NCBI RefSeq assembly: GCF_019048865.1
Contig: NZ_CP077604.1
Location: 1,860,001 to 1,924,000, forward strand
Reading direction: 5' to 3'
DNA: 64,000 nucleotides
From: Aquihabitans sp. G128
Lineage (GTDB): Bacteria; Actinomycetota; Acidimicrobiia; Acidimicrobiales; Iamiaceae
Below the pieces are notes generated by a model. The model was given only the letters and a program-made list of their open reading frames with translations, did not search any database and was not told where the DNA came from. The position numbers were made by a program, and so were the translations under genes. Positions 45,927 to 55,041 of the stretch are shown piece by piece. Every line of letters begins with the position of its first letter. The first letter of the stretch is position 1.

Positions 45927-46517
45927 CTACCGGTCGTACTGGTCGAGCACCAGGTGGGTGGCGAGGTCGAGCTCGTCGGACACCTTGGTGAAGCCCGACC
46001 AGCCGTTGACCCAGCCGATGAGCGACGAGAACCAGACGTGGCCCAGCGTGCGGGTGACCTGGGCCTGGAAGGCCGGGTCGAAGTCGTCGCCCAGGGCCAT
46101 GGAGAGGATGCGCGTCATCGAGGCCGACACGTCCTCCTGGCACGAGGCCGCGCCGCGGTCGGGCGAGAGCAGGGCAGTCACCACCGACTCGGAGAGCTTG
46201 GGCTCCTTCTCCATGGCGCGGGTGGCGCGGCGCAGGACGTCGCCCACCCGCTCGGCGGTGGTGTCGCCCTTCGGCGGCCGCTGGCCCACCCGGCGCTCGA
46301 GGTCGTGCGTCCACTCGACCATCGCGGCGGCCAACAGGTGGTCCTTCGAGGAGAAGTACCGGTAGATGGTGCCCAGGGCCACGCCGGCGGACGTGGCGAC
46401 GTCACGCATCTGGACGCTGTCGTAGCCACCGCTGGCCCCGAGGTCGAGCGCCGCACGGATGACGCGCTCCCGGCGGGCGGCCTGGCTCTTGGTGAGGGTG
46501 GCCGGTTCGACGTCCAT
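45927..46517 (-). CDS. kstR: KstR-like TetR family repressor
   Basis: A 196-residue TetR regulator. The HTH region GGYDSVQMRDVATSAGVALG and TIYRYFSSKDHLLAAAM (residues 30-65) and the C-terminal VWFSSLIGWVNG ... LDLATHLVL closely follow mycobacterial KstR, the repressor of cholesterol catabolism that releases DNA on binding a steroid CoA thioester. Eight KstR-type boxes in the window support this. It lies directly behind an acyl-CoA dehydrogenase gene whose promoter has such a box, so it is likely autoregulated. ATG 46517 is used; a GTG at 46529, one base after the preceding stop, is an alternative start. Confidence 0.83.
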   Translation of the reverse strand: MDVEPATLTKSQAARRERVIRAALDLGASGGYDSVQMRDVATSAGVALGTIYRYFSSKDHLLAAAMVEWTHDLERRVGQRPPKGDTTAERVGDVLRRATRAMEKEPKLSESVVTALLSPDRGAASCQEDVSASMTRILSMALGDDFDPAFQAQVTRTLGHVWFSSLIGWVNGWSGFTKVSDELDLATHLVLDQYDR

Positions 46518-46530
46518 TGGAGGCGACACG

Positions 46531-47760
46531 TTAGGAGCCGGTGCGGCCCAGGTCGCGGAACGCCACGGTGCGGTCGGCCTGCTGCTCGCGTGGCAGGCCC
46601 AGGACCCGCTCGCCCATGATGTTCTTCTGCACCTCGTTCGAGCCGCCGGCGATGCGGATGGCGGGGGCGAACAGGAAGCGCTGCTGCCACTCCTGCCCGG
46701 CGTCGGAGTCGTGGGAGAGCAGCGCGCCCTCGGGCCCGAGCATGGCCAGCGAGGTGTTGCCGAGGCGGCGGAGGTACTCCGCGGCGAACAGCTTCATGAC
46801 CGAGGTCTCGGGCCCGGGCGGCACGCCCTTGCTCAGCGCGGTCTGCATGCGGAACCCCAGGTAGCGCTGGATCTGCTGGCGGATCCAGCAGTCGGCCATG
46901 GCCTGGCGCAGGATCGGGTCGTCGGCGCGCCCCCGCTTGCGGGCCAGCTCGATGAGCACGCCGATGTCGCTCGACTTGTTGCCGCCGGCGATGAGGCCCC
47001 GCTCGTTCGACAGGGTGGTGATGGCGCAGGCCCAACCCTCGTTGACCTCGCCGAGCACGTTCTCGGCCGGGATGCGCACCTCGTCCATGAACACCTCGGA
47101 GAAGTGCTCCGAGCCCGTCATCTGCTTGAGGGGCCGGATGTCGAAGCCGGCGCTCTTCATGTCGACCAGGAAGTAGGTGATGCCCTTGTGCTTGGGCTGG
47201 TCGGGGTCGGTCCGGGCGAGGAGGATGCCCCAGTCGCTCTCGTCCGCGCCGGACGTCCACACCTTCTGGCCGGTGACCACCCACTCGTCGCCGTCGCGCA
47301 CGGCCCGGGTGGTGATGTTGGCGAGGTCGGACCCGGCGTCGGGCTCGCTGAAGAGCTGGCACCACACCTCGTCGCCCCGGAGCATGGGCCGCAGGTACCG
47401 CGCCTTCTGCTCGTCGGTGCCGTGGCGGAGGATGGTGGGACCGGCCATGCCGATGCCCACGGCGAAGGTGTTGACCGCCACGCCGAACTGGTTGGCCTCC
47501 TGGGCCCAGATGACCGACTCCATCGGACGGCCGCCGCGGCCGCCGTAGGCCTTCGGCCAGGTGATGCCGGCCCAGCCCTCGTCGACCAGGAGCCGCTGCC
47601 ACGCCTTCGTCTTCTCGAGGAACACCTCCGGGCTGATGGTGCCCTCGAGGAACCCGGTGGAGAAGTCCTCGGCGCTGCCCTTGGCCGGGGCGTGGGCCTC
47701 GAGCCAGGCACGGGCCTCGGTCCGGAAGGAGGCTTCTGCGGGCGTGTCGTCGAAGTCCAC
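46531..47760 (-). CDS. Acyl-CoA dehydrogenase, KstR-box gene
   Basis: A 409-residue flavoprotein that introduces a double bond into an acyl-CoA. FAD/substrate motifs: WCQLFSEPDAGSDLANITTRA (near residue 135), WTSGADESDWGILLARTD, LSNERGLIAGGNKSSD, and GGSNEVQKNIMGERVLGLPRE near the end. In steroid catabolism such enzymes often form heterotetramers with a second subunit, but no paired gene adjoins. GTG 47760 has TAGTCT six bases upstream and a KstR-type box 11 bases upstream, so the transcript is probably leaderless. The kstR-like gene follows at once. Confidence 0.91.
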   Translation of the reverse strand: MDFDDTPAEASFRTEARAWLEAHAPAKGSAEDFSTGFLEGTISPEVFLEKTKAWQRLLVDEGWAGITWPKAYGGRGGRPMESVIWAQEANQFGVAVNTFAVGIGMAGPTILRHGTDEQKARYLRPMLRGDEVWCQLFSEPDAGSDLANITTRAVRDGDEWVVTGQKVWTSGADESDWGILLARTDPDQPKHKGITYFLVDMKSAGFDIRPLKQMTGSEHFSEVFMDEVRIPAENVLGEVNEGWACAITTLSNERGLIAGGNKSSDIGVLIELARKRGRADDPILRQAMADCWIRQQIQRYLGFRMQTALSKGVPPGPETSVMKLFAAEYLRRLGNTSLAMLGPEGALLSHDSDAGQEWQQRFLFAPAIRIAGGSNEVQKNIMGERVLGLPREQQADRTVAFRDLGRTGS

Positions 47761-47771
47761 GCCGTCAGACT

Positions 47772-47783
47772 AGAACACGTTCC
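47772..47783. promoter_or_regulatory. KstR-type operator 5 (acyl-CoA dehydrogenase-kstR / WS-DGAT)
   Basis: AGAACACGTTCC within ACTAGAACACGTTCCAATT, between the divergent acyl-CoA dehydrogenase and WS/DGAT genes; TAGTCT on the minus strand overlaps its end. Confidence 0.75.
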
Positions 47784-47876
47784 AATTCTGCGGGGCCGCC
47801 GGGACCCCGACGTGATGGCGGTCACAGCAGGGACGGGAACTGCAAGACTCCCGGCACCGAGAGCGATGGAGCAGGC

Positions 47877-49385
47877 ATGGAACGACTGACGGGGCTGGAC
47901 GCGGCCTTCCTCTACCTGGAGAACCCCACCAACCACATGCACGTGGCGATGACCATGGTCCTCGACCCGTCGTCGGTGCCCGGGGGCTACTCGTTCGAGA
48001 ACATCAAGGACTTCATCGGTGGCCGCATCCACCTGGTCCCGCCGTTCCGCCGCCGCCTCGTCGAGGTCCCGCTGAACCTGGCCCACCCGGTGTGGGTGGA
48101 GGACCCGGACTTCGACCTCGACTTCCACATCCGCCGCATCGGCTGCCCCGCTCCGGGAGGCCGCCGCGAGCTCGGCGAGATGGCCGGCCAGATCGCCAGC
48201 ACCCCGCTCGACCGAAGCCGGCCGCTCTGGGAGCTGTGGGTGATCGAAGGCCTGAAGCAGGATCGCATCGGCGTGGTGACCAAGGTGCACCACTCGGCCA
48301 TCGACGGCAGCTCCGGCGCCGAGCTCATGGTCCACCTCTTCGACCTCGAGCCCGAGGCCGCCGACCCGCCGGCACCCGAGGAGCGCGAGCCGGAGTCCAT
48401 CCCCACCGACCTCGAGCTGCTCGGCCACGCCGCCGCCTCCCGCTTCCGCAAGACCGTGGCGCTGCCCAAGCTGATCGGCCAGACCGTCGGCGCGGTGAAC
48501 CGCGTGGTGCAGGGCCGGCGCGACCCCGACAAGGCCGTGGGGGCCGCCCCGCTGGGCGCCCCGAACACCTCGTGGTGCGGTCCGCTCAGCCCGTTGCGCA
48601 ACGTGGGCTTCGCCCGGGTCCCCCTGGCCGACGTGCGGGCCCTGAAGACCGCCTTCGAGTGCACGGTCAACGACGTCGTGCTCGGCCTCTGCGCCGGCAC
48701 CCTGCGCAGCTACATGCTCGATCGCGACGAGCTCCCCGACGAGCCGCTCGTCGCCGCCTGTCCCGTCTCGGTGCGCCAGGAGGGCGAGGCCGCCGGCGGC
48801 AACAAGGTCTCGGCCATGTTCACCACGCTCGACACCCAGCTCGCCGACCCCACCGAGCGCATCCGGGCCATCCAGGCCTGCACGGTGGGCGCCAAGGAGG
48901 AGCACAAGGCCGTGGGCGCCGACATGCTCCAGAACTGGGCCGAGTACGCCGCCCCGAACACCTTCAACCTGGCGTCGCGCCTCTACGCCAGCTGGGGCCT
49001 GGCCGGCAGCCACCGGCCCATCCACAACGTGATCATCTCCAACGTGCCCGGGCCGCCGTTCCCGCTCTACTACGCCGGCGCCGAGATGGTGGCGGCCTAC
49101 CCCATGGGCCCGGTGATGGAGGGCGTGGGCCTGAACATCACCGTCTTCAGCTACCGCGACTCGGTCGACTTCGGCTTCATGGTCGACCGCGAGCTGGTGC
49201 CCGACGTCTGGAACATGGCCGACCGGGTCAACGAGGCGCTGCTGGAGCTGCAGGTGGCCGCCGGGCTGGCCCCGAAGCCGGAGGCGAAGGCCCCGGCCCC
49301 GAAGCGCCCGGCCAAGAAGGCTCCCACCAAGAAGGCGCCGGCCGAGAAGAAGGCTGCCGCCAAGAAGGCTCCCGCCAAGGCCTGA
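47877..49385 (+). CDS. WS/DGAT O-acyltransferase with Lys/Ala/Pro-rich tail
   Basis: A 502-residue wax ester synthase/diacylglycerol acyltransferase that joins acyl-CoA to an alcohol or diacylglycerol for storage lipid. The active-site motif HHSAIDGSSG is near residue 141; LDAAFLYLENPTNHMHV at the start and IISNVPGPPFPLYYAG near 385 are family hallmarks. The last 35 residues are a basic tail of PAKKAP-like repeats, resembling histone H1 or mycobacterial HupB tails and unusual for this enzyme. A KstR-type box lies in the upstream region. Confidence 0.9.
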   Translation: MERLTGLDAAFLYLENPTNHMHVAMTMVLDPSSVPGGYSFENIKDFIGGRIHLVPPFRRRLVEVPLNLAHPVWVEDPDFDLDFHIRRIGCPAPGGRRELGEMAGQIASTPLDRSRPLWELWVIEGLKQDRIGVVTKVHHSAIDGSSGAELMVHLFDLEPEAADPPAPEEREPESIPTDLELLGHAAASRFRKTVALPKLIGQTVGAVNRVVQGRRDPDKAVGAAPLGAPNTSWCGPLSPLRNVGFARVPLADVRALKTAFECTVNDVVLGLCAGTLRSYMLDRDELPDEPLVAACPVSVRQEGEAAGGNKVSAMFTTLDTQLADPTERIRAIQACTVGAKEEHKAVGADMLQNWAEYAAPNTFNLASRLYASWGLAGSHRPIHNVIISNVPGPPFPLYYAGAEMVAAYPMGPVMEGVGLNITVFSYRDSVDFGFMVDRELVPDVWNMADRVNEALLELQVAAGLAPKPEAKAPAPKRPAKKAPTKKAPAEKKAAAKKAPAKA

Positions 49386-49401
49386 CCGGCCCGCCAAAAC
49401 G

Positions 49402-49413
49402 AGAACGTGTTCC
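49402..49413. promoter_or_regulatory. KstR-type operator 6
   Basis: AGAACGTGTTCC, 25 bases before the FadD19-like ATG; TAGAAA eight bases before the ATG is the likely -10. Confidence 0.72.
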
Positions 49414-49438
49414 AGTTTCGGTGCTAGAAACGGTCCCC

Positions 49439-51091
49439 ATGGGGTTCAACATCGCCGATCTGTTCGAGCGCGCCGTCGACGCCGTTCCCGACCGCATGGC
49501 GCTGGTCTGCGGCGAGCGGCGGCTGACGTACCTGGAGATGGACGACGAGGCCAACCGGCTGGCCAACCACCTCCTGGCCGAGGGCTTCGGCCACGGGGAC
49601 CACATCGGCATCTACGGCCAGAACACCGCCGAGTGGCTGGTGGCCATGGTGGCGATCTTCAAGATCCGCGCCGTGCCGATCAACATCAACTTCCGCTACG
49701 TCGAGGACGAGCTGGCCTACCTGTTCGACAACGCCGACCTGGTGGCGCTGGTCCACGACCGCGAGTACATCGACCGCATCGCGGCGGTCAGCGCCAAGGT
49801 CCCCGGCCTGCGCCACTTCGTGATGGTCGACGACGGCAGCGGCACCGGCGCCGAGCAGGACCCCGCCACCATCGGCGCCATCGCCTGGGAGGACGCCATC
49901 GCCGGCGCCTCGGCCGAGCGCCCCGACCTCCCCCGCACCGACGACGACCACTACGTGATCTACACCGGCGGCACCACCGGCATGCCCAAGGGCGTCGTGT
50001 GGCGCCACGAGGACGTCTTCTACGCCCTCGGCGGCGGCGTCGACGCCTACACCAACGAGCGCGTCACCCACGGCCACCAGCTGGCGGAGAAGGCTGCCGC
50101 CACGCCGGCTCCCATGGTCAGCCTCAACATCCCGCCGCTCATGCACGGCGCCGCCCAGTGGGGCGCCCTCCGGTTCCTGTTCGAGGGCAACACCGTGGTG
50201 TTCGTGCCCCGCTTCTCCGCCGAGGCGGTCTGGTCGATCATCGAGGCCGAGAAGGTCAACACGATGATGATCACCGGCGACGCCATGGCCCGCCCGCTGA
50301 TCGAGACCCTGCAGGAGTCGCCGGATCGCTGGGACCTCTCGTCGCTGTTCGTCACGTCGTCGAGTGCGGTGGTGTTCTCGCCGTCGCTCAAGGACGCCAT
50401 GCTCGAGCTGCTGCCGAACATCATGGTGATCGACGCCATCGGCTCGTCCGAGAGCGGCATGAACGGCATGGTCATCCAGACCAAGGGCCAGACCGCCAAC
50501 CACGGCGGCGGCGGCCCCACGGTGAGCGCCGGGCGCGACGCCGTGGTCCTCGACGACGACCTCGTGCCGCTCCCGGCCGGCACCGGCGTGGTGGGCAAGC
50601 TGGCCCGCGGCGGCAACATCCCGATCGGCTACTACAAGGACCCGGTCAAGACCGCCGCCACGTTCGTGCACGCCCCCGACGGCACCCGCTACGTGGTGGC
50701 CGGGGACTTCGCCCTCCACGAGGCCGATGGCACCATCACCCTGCTCGGCCGGGGCTCGGTCTGCATCAACTCCGGTGGCGAGAAGATCTTCCCCGAAGAG
50801 GTGGAGTCGGTCCTGAAGGGCCACCCCGAGGTCTACGACGTGCTGGTGGTCGGCGTGCCCGACGATCGCTGGGGCCAGGCCGTCTGCGCCGTCGTGCAGC
50901 CCCGCCATGGCGAGGCCCCGCCCACCCTGGCCGACCTCGACGCCCACTCCCGCACCCAGCTCGCCGCCTACAAGACGCCTCGCCACCTGGTGCTGGTCGA
51001 CGAGATCCAGCGCTCCCCCAGCGGCAAGCCCGACTACCCCTGGGCCACCGAGGTGGCCAAGGCTGCGGTGGCCACCCCCGCCGACGCCTGA
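49439..51091 (+). CDS. fadD19: FadD19-like steroid side-chain acyl-CoA synthetase
   Basis: A 550-residue ligase. NIADLFERAVDAVPDRMALVCGERRLTY at the start, IYTGGTTGMPKGVVWRHEDVFYALGGG (near residue 178), SLFVTSSSAVVFSPSLKDAMLELLPN and GRGSVCINSGGEKIFPEEVES closely follow mycobacterial FadD19, which activates C24 or C26 carboxylated sterol side chains. The conserved hinge and catalytic Lys (SPSGKPDYPW) are present. It has a KstR-type box upstream and lies 53 bases after the WS/DGAT gene. The gene symbol is by resemblance; the exact substrate is unproven. Confidence 0.85.
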   Translation: MGFNIADLFERAVDAVPDRMALVCGERRLTYLEMDDEANRLANHLLAEGFGHGDHIGIYGQNTAEWLVAMVAIFKIRAVPININFRYVEDELAYLFDNADLVALVHDREYIDRIAAVSAKVPGLRHFVMVDDGSGTGAEQDPATIGAIAWEDAIAGASAERPDLPRTDDDHYVIYTGGTTGMPKGVVWRHEDVFYALGGGVDAYTNERVTHGHQLAEKAAATPAPMVSLNIPPLMHGAAQWGALRFLFEGNTVVFVPRFSAEAVWSIIEAEKVNTMMITGDAMARPLIETLQESPDRWDLSSLFVTSSSAVVFSPSLKDAMLELLPNIMVIDAIGSSESGMNGMVIQTKGQTANHGGGGPTVSAGRDAVVLDDDLVPLPAGTGVVGKLARGGNIPIGYYKDPVKTAATFVHAPDGTRYVVAGDFALHEADGTITLLGRGSVCINSGGEKIFPEEVESVLKGHPEVYDVLVVGVPDDRWGQAVCAVVQPRHGEAPPTLADLDAHSRTQLAAYKTPRHLVLVDEIQRSPSGKPDYPWATEVAKAAVATPADA

Positions 51092-51184
51092 TGGCAGGGC
51101 GCCCCCGACGCCTCGGGGTGCTCAGCTGCGGGCGGGGCGGGTAGTGCGCGGGTCGTCCTCCACCCGCCACCCCAGGAGACGACC

Positions 51185-51610
51185 ATGCCCACCAGGAACG
51201 CCGACGCCACGTGGAACGGTGCGCTGCGAGACGGCAACGGCTCGTTCAAGACCAGCTCCGGCGCCGTCGAGGGCGCCTACTCGTTCTCGTCGCGGTTCGA
51301 GGACGGCTCGGGGACCAACCCCGAGGAGCTCATCGCCGCCGCCCACGCCGCCTGCTTCTCCATGGCCCTGGCCAACGAGCTGGGCTCGGCGGGCCACGTG
51401 CCGGAGTCGGTGAGCACCACCGCCAAGGTCCACCTCGAGAAGGCCGAGGGCGGCTTCGCCATCCCCAAGATCGAGCTGATCACCCGGGCCAAGGTCGACG
51501 GCCTCGACGATGCCGAGTTCCAGGAGATCGCCACCGCCACCTCGAAGGCCTGCCCGGTCTCCAAGGCCCTCGCCGCCATCGAGATCACGCTCGACGCCAG
51601 CCTGGCCTGA
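51185..51610 (+). CDS. osmC: OsmC-family peroxiredoxin
   Basis: A 141-residue OsmC-fold protein that reduces organic hydroperoxides. The two redox cysteines are in AAAHAACFSMALANEL (about residue 59) and TSKACPVSKALAAIEI (about 124), with the family segment NPEELIAAAHAACF. AGGAGA precedes the ATG. It is monocistronic, between the steroid acyl-CoA synthetase and the ergothioneine genes; both it and ergothioneine relate to oxidative stress. Confidence 0.93.
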   Translation: MPTRNADATWNGALRDGNGSFKTSSGAVEGAYSFSSRFEDGSGTNPEELIAAAHAACFSMALANELGSAGHVPESVSTTAKVHLEKAEGGFAIPKIELITRAKVDGLDDAEFQEIATATSKACPVSKALAAIEITLDASLA

Positions 51611-51725
51611 GCCGGCTGCGCCGGGCGCACCTTGCGACCTGGTGAACGCTGCGCCGCCCTGCGCCACCCACGACACCTGGCCCGGTACGGTCCTCCGGAC
51701 GCCGGCCCCACCGGAGGATCCCCCC

Positions 51726-53052
51726 ATGGCCACCACGCACGCCCTCACCAGCGACGCCATCGTCGACCGGCTGCGCCGGACCCGGCAGCTCACCGAGCAC
51801 CTGGCGTCGACGCTGGCGCCCGAGGACCAGATGGTCCAGTCGATGGACGACGTCAGCCCCACCAAGTGGCACCGGGCCCACACCACCTGGTTCTTCGAGA
51901 CGTTCGTGCTGGGCCCCCACCTGCCGGGCTACAAGCCCGTGCACCCCACCTACGACTACCTCTTCAACTCGTACTACGAGCAGGTGGGCGACCGGCACCC
52001 CCGGAACCAGCGGGGCCTGATCTCCCGGCCGACGTGCGACGAGGTGGCCGAGTACCGCGCCGCGGTGGACCGGGCGCTGGACGAGCTCATCGACGGCGCC
52101 GACGCCGACCTGCTCGAAACCATCGCCCCGCTGCTGGAGCTGGGCACCCACCACGAGCAGCAGCACCAGGAGCTGCTGCTCATGGACATCAAGCACGTGT
52201 TCTCGGTGAACCCCCCTCAAGCCGGTGTACCGCTTCGGCACCGCCGCGCTCTCCGGCCCGGCCACCGAGCCGCTGCGCTGGGTCGACGTGGCGCCGACCG
52301 AACTGGTCTCGGTGGGCGCCGACGGCGACGGCTTCTCCTTCGACAGCGAGGGTCCCCGCCACCGCGCCCTGGTGGAGCCGTTCCACCTGGCCGAACGCCT
52401 GGTCACCGAAGGCGAGTGGCAGGCGTTCATGGACGACGGCGGCTACGAGCGGGCCGAGCTGTGGCTGTCGGAGGGCTGGGCCACCGTGCAGGCCAACGGC
52501 TGGCGCGCCCCGCTGTACTGGGAGGAGGGCGCCGACGGGTGGTCGGTCTTCACCCTCGGCGGCACCCGCCCGGTGCTGGACGCCACGCCCGTGGTGCACG
52601 TGAGCTTCTTCGAGGCCGATGCCTACGCCCGCTGGGCCGGGCACCGCCTGGCCACCGAGGAGGAGTGGGAGGTGGCAGCCACCACCCAGGCCGCCGACGA
52701 CCTGCCCAACGACCTGGCCGTGGGGACCCTGCACCCCCGCCCGGCCGCGAAGGCCGGCGACGCCGGCATCCGCCAGCTCTTCGGCGACGGTTGGGAGTGG
52801 ACGGCCAGCTCCTACCGGCCCTACCCCCGCTTCGCTCCGGTCGAGGGCGCCATCGGTGAGTACAACGGCAAGTTCATGTCGTCGCAGATGGTGCTGCGCG
52901 GCGCGGCGCCGGTCACCCCGAGCGGCCACACCCGGCCCACCTACCGCAACTTCTTCCCGCCCTCGGCCCGGTGGGCCTTCTCCACGGTCCGCCTCGCCGC
53001 CGACCTCGAGGACGGCGGGCCCAGCGGCCGCCACCACCAGCGCCGGGCCACG
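51726..53052 (+). CDS. egtB: EgtB module (ergothioneine sulfoxide synthase), frame-disrupted at about 52216
   Basis: A non-haem iron enzyme joining hercynine to gamma-Glu-Cys or Cys with O2. The DinB-like domain carries the iron ligands: His in KWHRAHTTWFFETF (near residue 51) and HxxxH in LGTHHEQQHQELLLMD (near 138). After HVFSVNP the frame changes at a run of six C; removing one C gives NPLKPVYRFGTAALSG. The formylglycine-enzyme-like domain follows (FHLAERLVTEGEWQAFMDDGG, FGDGWEWTASSYRPYP, MVLRGAAPVTPSGHTRPTYRNFFPPSARWAF). There is no stop codon before the EgtD module, so both appear to be one protein of about 765 residues. GGAGGA precedes the ATG. Confidence 0.87.
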
Positions 53053-54025
53053 GTGCCCGCCCCGGTCGTCGACGTGCACCTGCACCCGGCCGACCTCGAC
53101 GCCGCGCTGCGGGCCGACGTGCGGTCCGGCCTCGGCGGAGCGCAGGCGTCGCTGCCCTCGAAGTGGTTCTACGACGACCGCGGCAGCGAGCTGTTCGACC
53201 AGATCACCCGGCTCGACGCCTACTACCCCACCCGCCGCGAGCGCGAGATCCTCGAGCGGGAGGCGGGCGCCATCGCCGCCGCATCGGGCGCCGACACCCT
53301 GATCGAGCTGGGCTCGGGCACCTCCGACAAGACCCGCCTGCTGCTCGACGCGTTCACCGGCGCCGGCCAGCTGCGCCGCTTCGTGCCGTTCGACGTGTCC
53401 GAGGGCATCCTCCGCTGGTCCGCCGCCCACCTCGCCGAGGCGTACCCGGGCGTGCAGGTGCACGGCGTGGTGGGCGACTTCGACCGCCACCTCGGCGAGC
53501 TGCCCACCGGCGGCCGCCGCATGGTGGCGTTCCTCGGCGGCACCGTCGGCAACTACGAGCCGGCAGCGCGAGCGCGCCTCCTGGCCGACCTGGAGCGCGT
53601 CGCTCGCCCCCGGCGACTCGCTCCTGCTGGGCACCGACCTGGTGAAGGACCCGGCCCGGCTGGTGGCCGCCTATGACGACCCCGAGGGCGTGACCGCCGA
53701 GTTCGACCGGAACGTGCTGCGGGTGCTGGCCCGAGCGCTCGATGCCGAGGTCGACCCCGACGGCTGGGCCCACGAGGCCCGCTGGCGCACCCCCGAGCAG
53801 TGGATCGAGATGCACCTCCGAGCCGTGGGCCCGCAGCGCATCGCCGTGCCCTCGCTCGACATCGACCGCACCTTCGCCGACGGCGAGACCATCCACACCG
53901 AGATCTCCGCCAAGTTCCGCCGCGAGCGCGTGGAGCAGGAGCTCGCCACCGCCGGCCTCGACCTCACCCACTGGTGGACCGACACCGCCGGCGACTTCGC
54001 CCTCAGCCTCTCCACCAAGCCATGA
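53053..54025 (+). CDS. egtD: EgtD module (histidine N-alpha-trimethyltransferase), frame-disrupted at about 53608
   Basis: A SAM-dependent enzyme making hercynine from histidine. SLPSKWFYDDRGSELFDQITRLDAYYPTRRE, IELGSGTSDKTRLLLDAF (SAM site), FLGGTVGNYEP, then after a one-base frame change LLLGTDLVKDPARLVAAYDDPEGVTAEFD and FRRERVEQELATAGL. The frame runs in from EgtB without a stop. GTGs at 53053 and 53074 could start a separate EgtD, but EgtB would then lack an end. The break falls at a run of five C after GCTCG. Fungal Egt1 has the reverse order (EgtD then EgtB). EgtA, EgtC and EgtE are not in the window. Confidence 0.87.
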
Positions 54026-54029
54026 CCCC

Positions 54030-54066
54030 GGCACCCCACCATCCCTCGAGGACGAGGTGGGGTGCC
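54030..54066 (+). terminator. Terminator hairpin after egtB-egtD
   Basis: GGCACCCCACC pairs perfectly with GGTGGGGTGCC around a 15-base loop, five bases after the egtD stop. Confidence 0.75.
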
Positions 54067-54118
54067 GAGCGAAGCGAGCCCGGGGGGTGTGGGGGGCGGA
54101 GCTTGCGGAGCCCCCACC

Positions 54119-54147
54119 CACGGAGGGCGGCTCCGCCGCCCTCCGTG
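54119..54147 (-). terminator. Terminator hairpin for the EchA19-like gene
   Basis: A perfect 13-base stem (CACGGAGGGCGGC) with loop TCC, in the gap between convergent egtD and the enoyl-CoA hydratase gene; probably stops the latter. Confidence 0.65.
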
Positions 54148-54223
54148 CGAAGACGCCGGCGTCAGCCGTCGATCGAAGCTCCGAGGAACGGAGTGAGCGC
54201 CAGCGAACGAGTGACGAGGAAGA

Positions 54224-55018
54224 TCACGTTCCCGTGAACTGCGCGGGGCGCTTCTCCTTGAAGGCGGTGGGGCCTTCCTTGGCGTCGTTGGTGGCGAAGA
54301 CGGGCCAGCCGAGGGTGAGCTCGTGGGCGAGGCCGTCGGCCTCGGTCATGCCGGCGGTCTCGCGCATGGACTTGAGCACGGCGGCCACCGCGATGGGACC
54401 GTTGCCGGCGATCTGGTCGGCCAGCTCGCGGGCCTTGGTGAGGGCCTGACCGTCGGGCACGACGTGGCCGATGAGGCCCATCTCCTTGGCCTCCTGGGCG
54501 CTGATCAGGCGCCCGGTGAGGAGCAGGTCGGCGGCGTTGGTGAAGGCGATCTGGCGCTGCAGGCGGACCGTCGAGCCGCCGAGCGGGAACAGGCCGCGGC
54601 GGACCTCGGCGATGCCGAACTGGGCGGACTCGCCGGCCACCCGGATCTCGGTGGCCTGGAGGATCTCGGTGCCGCCGGCGACGGAGTAGCCCTCGACGGC
54701 GGCGATGATCGGCTTGCTGGGCCGGAAGTGGCGCAGCAGGGCCTTCCAGTGCAGGTCGGGGTCCTGGGCCATCCGGTCGGCGTCGGCCGGGTCGATCCCG
54801 CCCGAGAGCGCCTTGAGGTCCATGCCGGAGCAGAAGTCGCCCCCGGCACCGGTCAGGATGCCCACCCGCAGCTCGGGATCCTCGTCGAGGAGCTTCCACG
54901 CGTCGGCCGCCACCACGAGCATGGCGGGGCTGAAGGCGTTCTTGGCCTCGGGCCGGTTGAGCGTGACGGTCAGGATGTGGCCGTCACGCTCGACGATGCA
55001 ATCTTCTTCGGATGACAT
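54224..55018 (-). CDS. echA19: Enoyl-CoA hydratase, EchA19-like, KstR-box gene
   Basis: A 264-residue crotonase-fold enzyme that adds water to a trans-2-enoyl-CoA. GILTGAGGDFCSGMDLKALS (oxyanion hole), IIAAVEGYSVAGGTEILQATEIRVAGESAQFG, PLGGSTVRLQRQI and the stretch LISAQEAKEMGLIGHVVPDGQALTKARELAD closely match EchA19 of the mycobacterial cholesterol regulon, which acts on steroid side-chain enoyl-CoAs. TAGTCT six bases before the ATG and a KstR-type box 11 bases before it give the same leaderless layout as the acyl-CoA dehydrogenase gene. Confidence 0.9.
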   Translation of the reverse strand: MSSEEDCIVERDGHILTVTLNRPEAKNAFSPAMLVVAADAWKLLDEDPELRVGILTGAGGDFCSGMDLKALSGGIDPADADRMAQDPDLHWKALLRHFRPSKPIIAAVEGYSVAGGTEILQATEIRVAGESAQFGIAEVRRGLFPLGGSTVRLQRQIAFTNAADLLLTGRLISAQEAKEMGLIGHVVPDGQALTKARELADQIAGNGPIAVAAVLKSMRETAGMTEADGLAHELTLGWPVFATNDAKEGPTAFKEKRPAQFTGT

Positions 55019-55029
55019 GGCGTCAGACT

Positions 55030-55041
55030 AGAACACGTTTC
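55030..55041. promoter_or_regulatory. KstR-type operator 7
   Basis: AGAACACGTTTC within ACTAGAACACGTTTCAGTT, 11 bases before the EchA19-like ATG. Confidence 0.75.

Noticed and set aside
51726..54025. Programmed ribosomal frameshifting in egtB-egtD
   Set aside because: No slippery heptamer with a following structure is evident, and the same kind of break appears in unrelated genes; sequence error is simpler.
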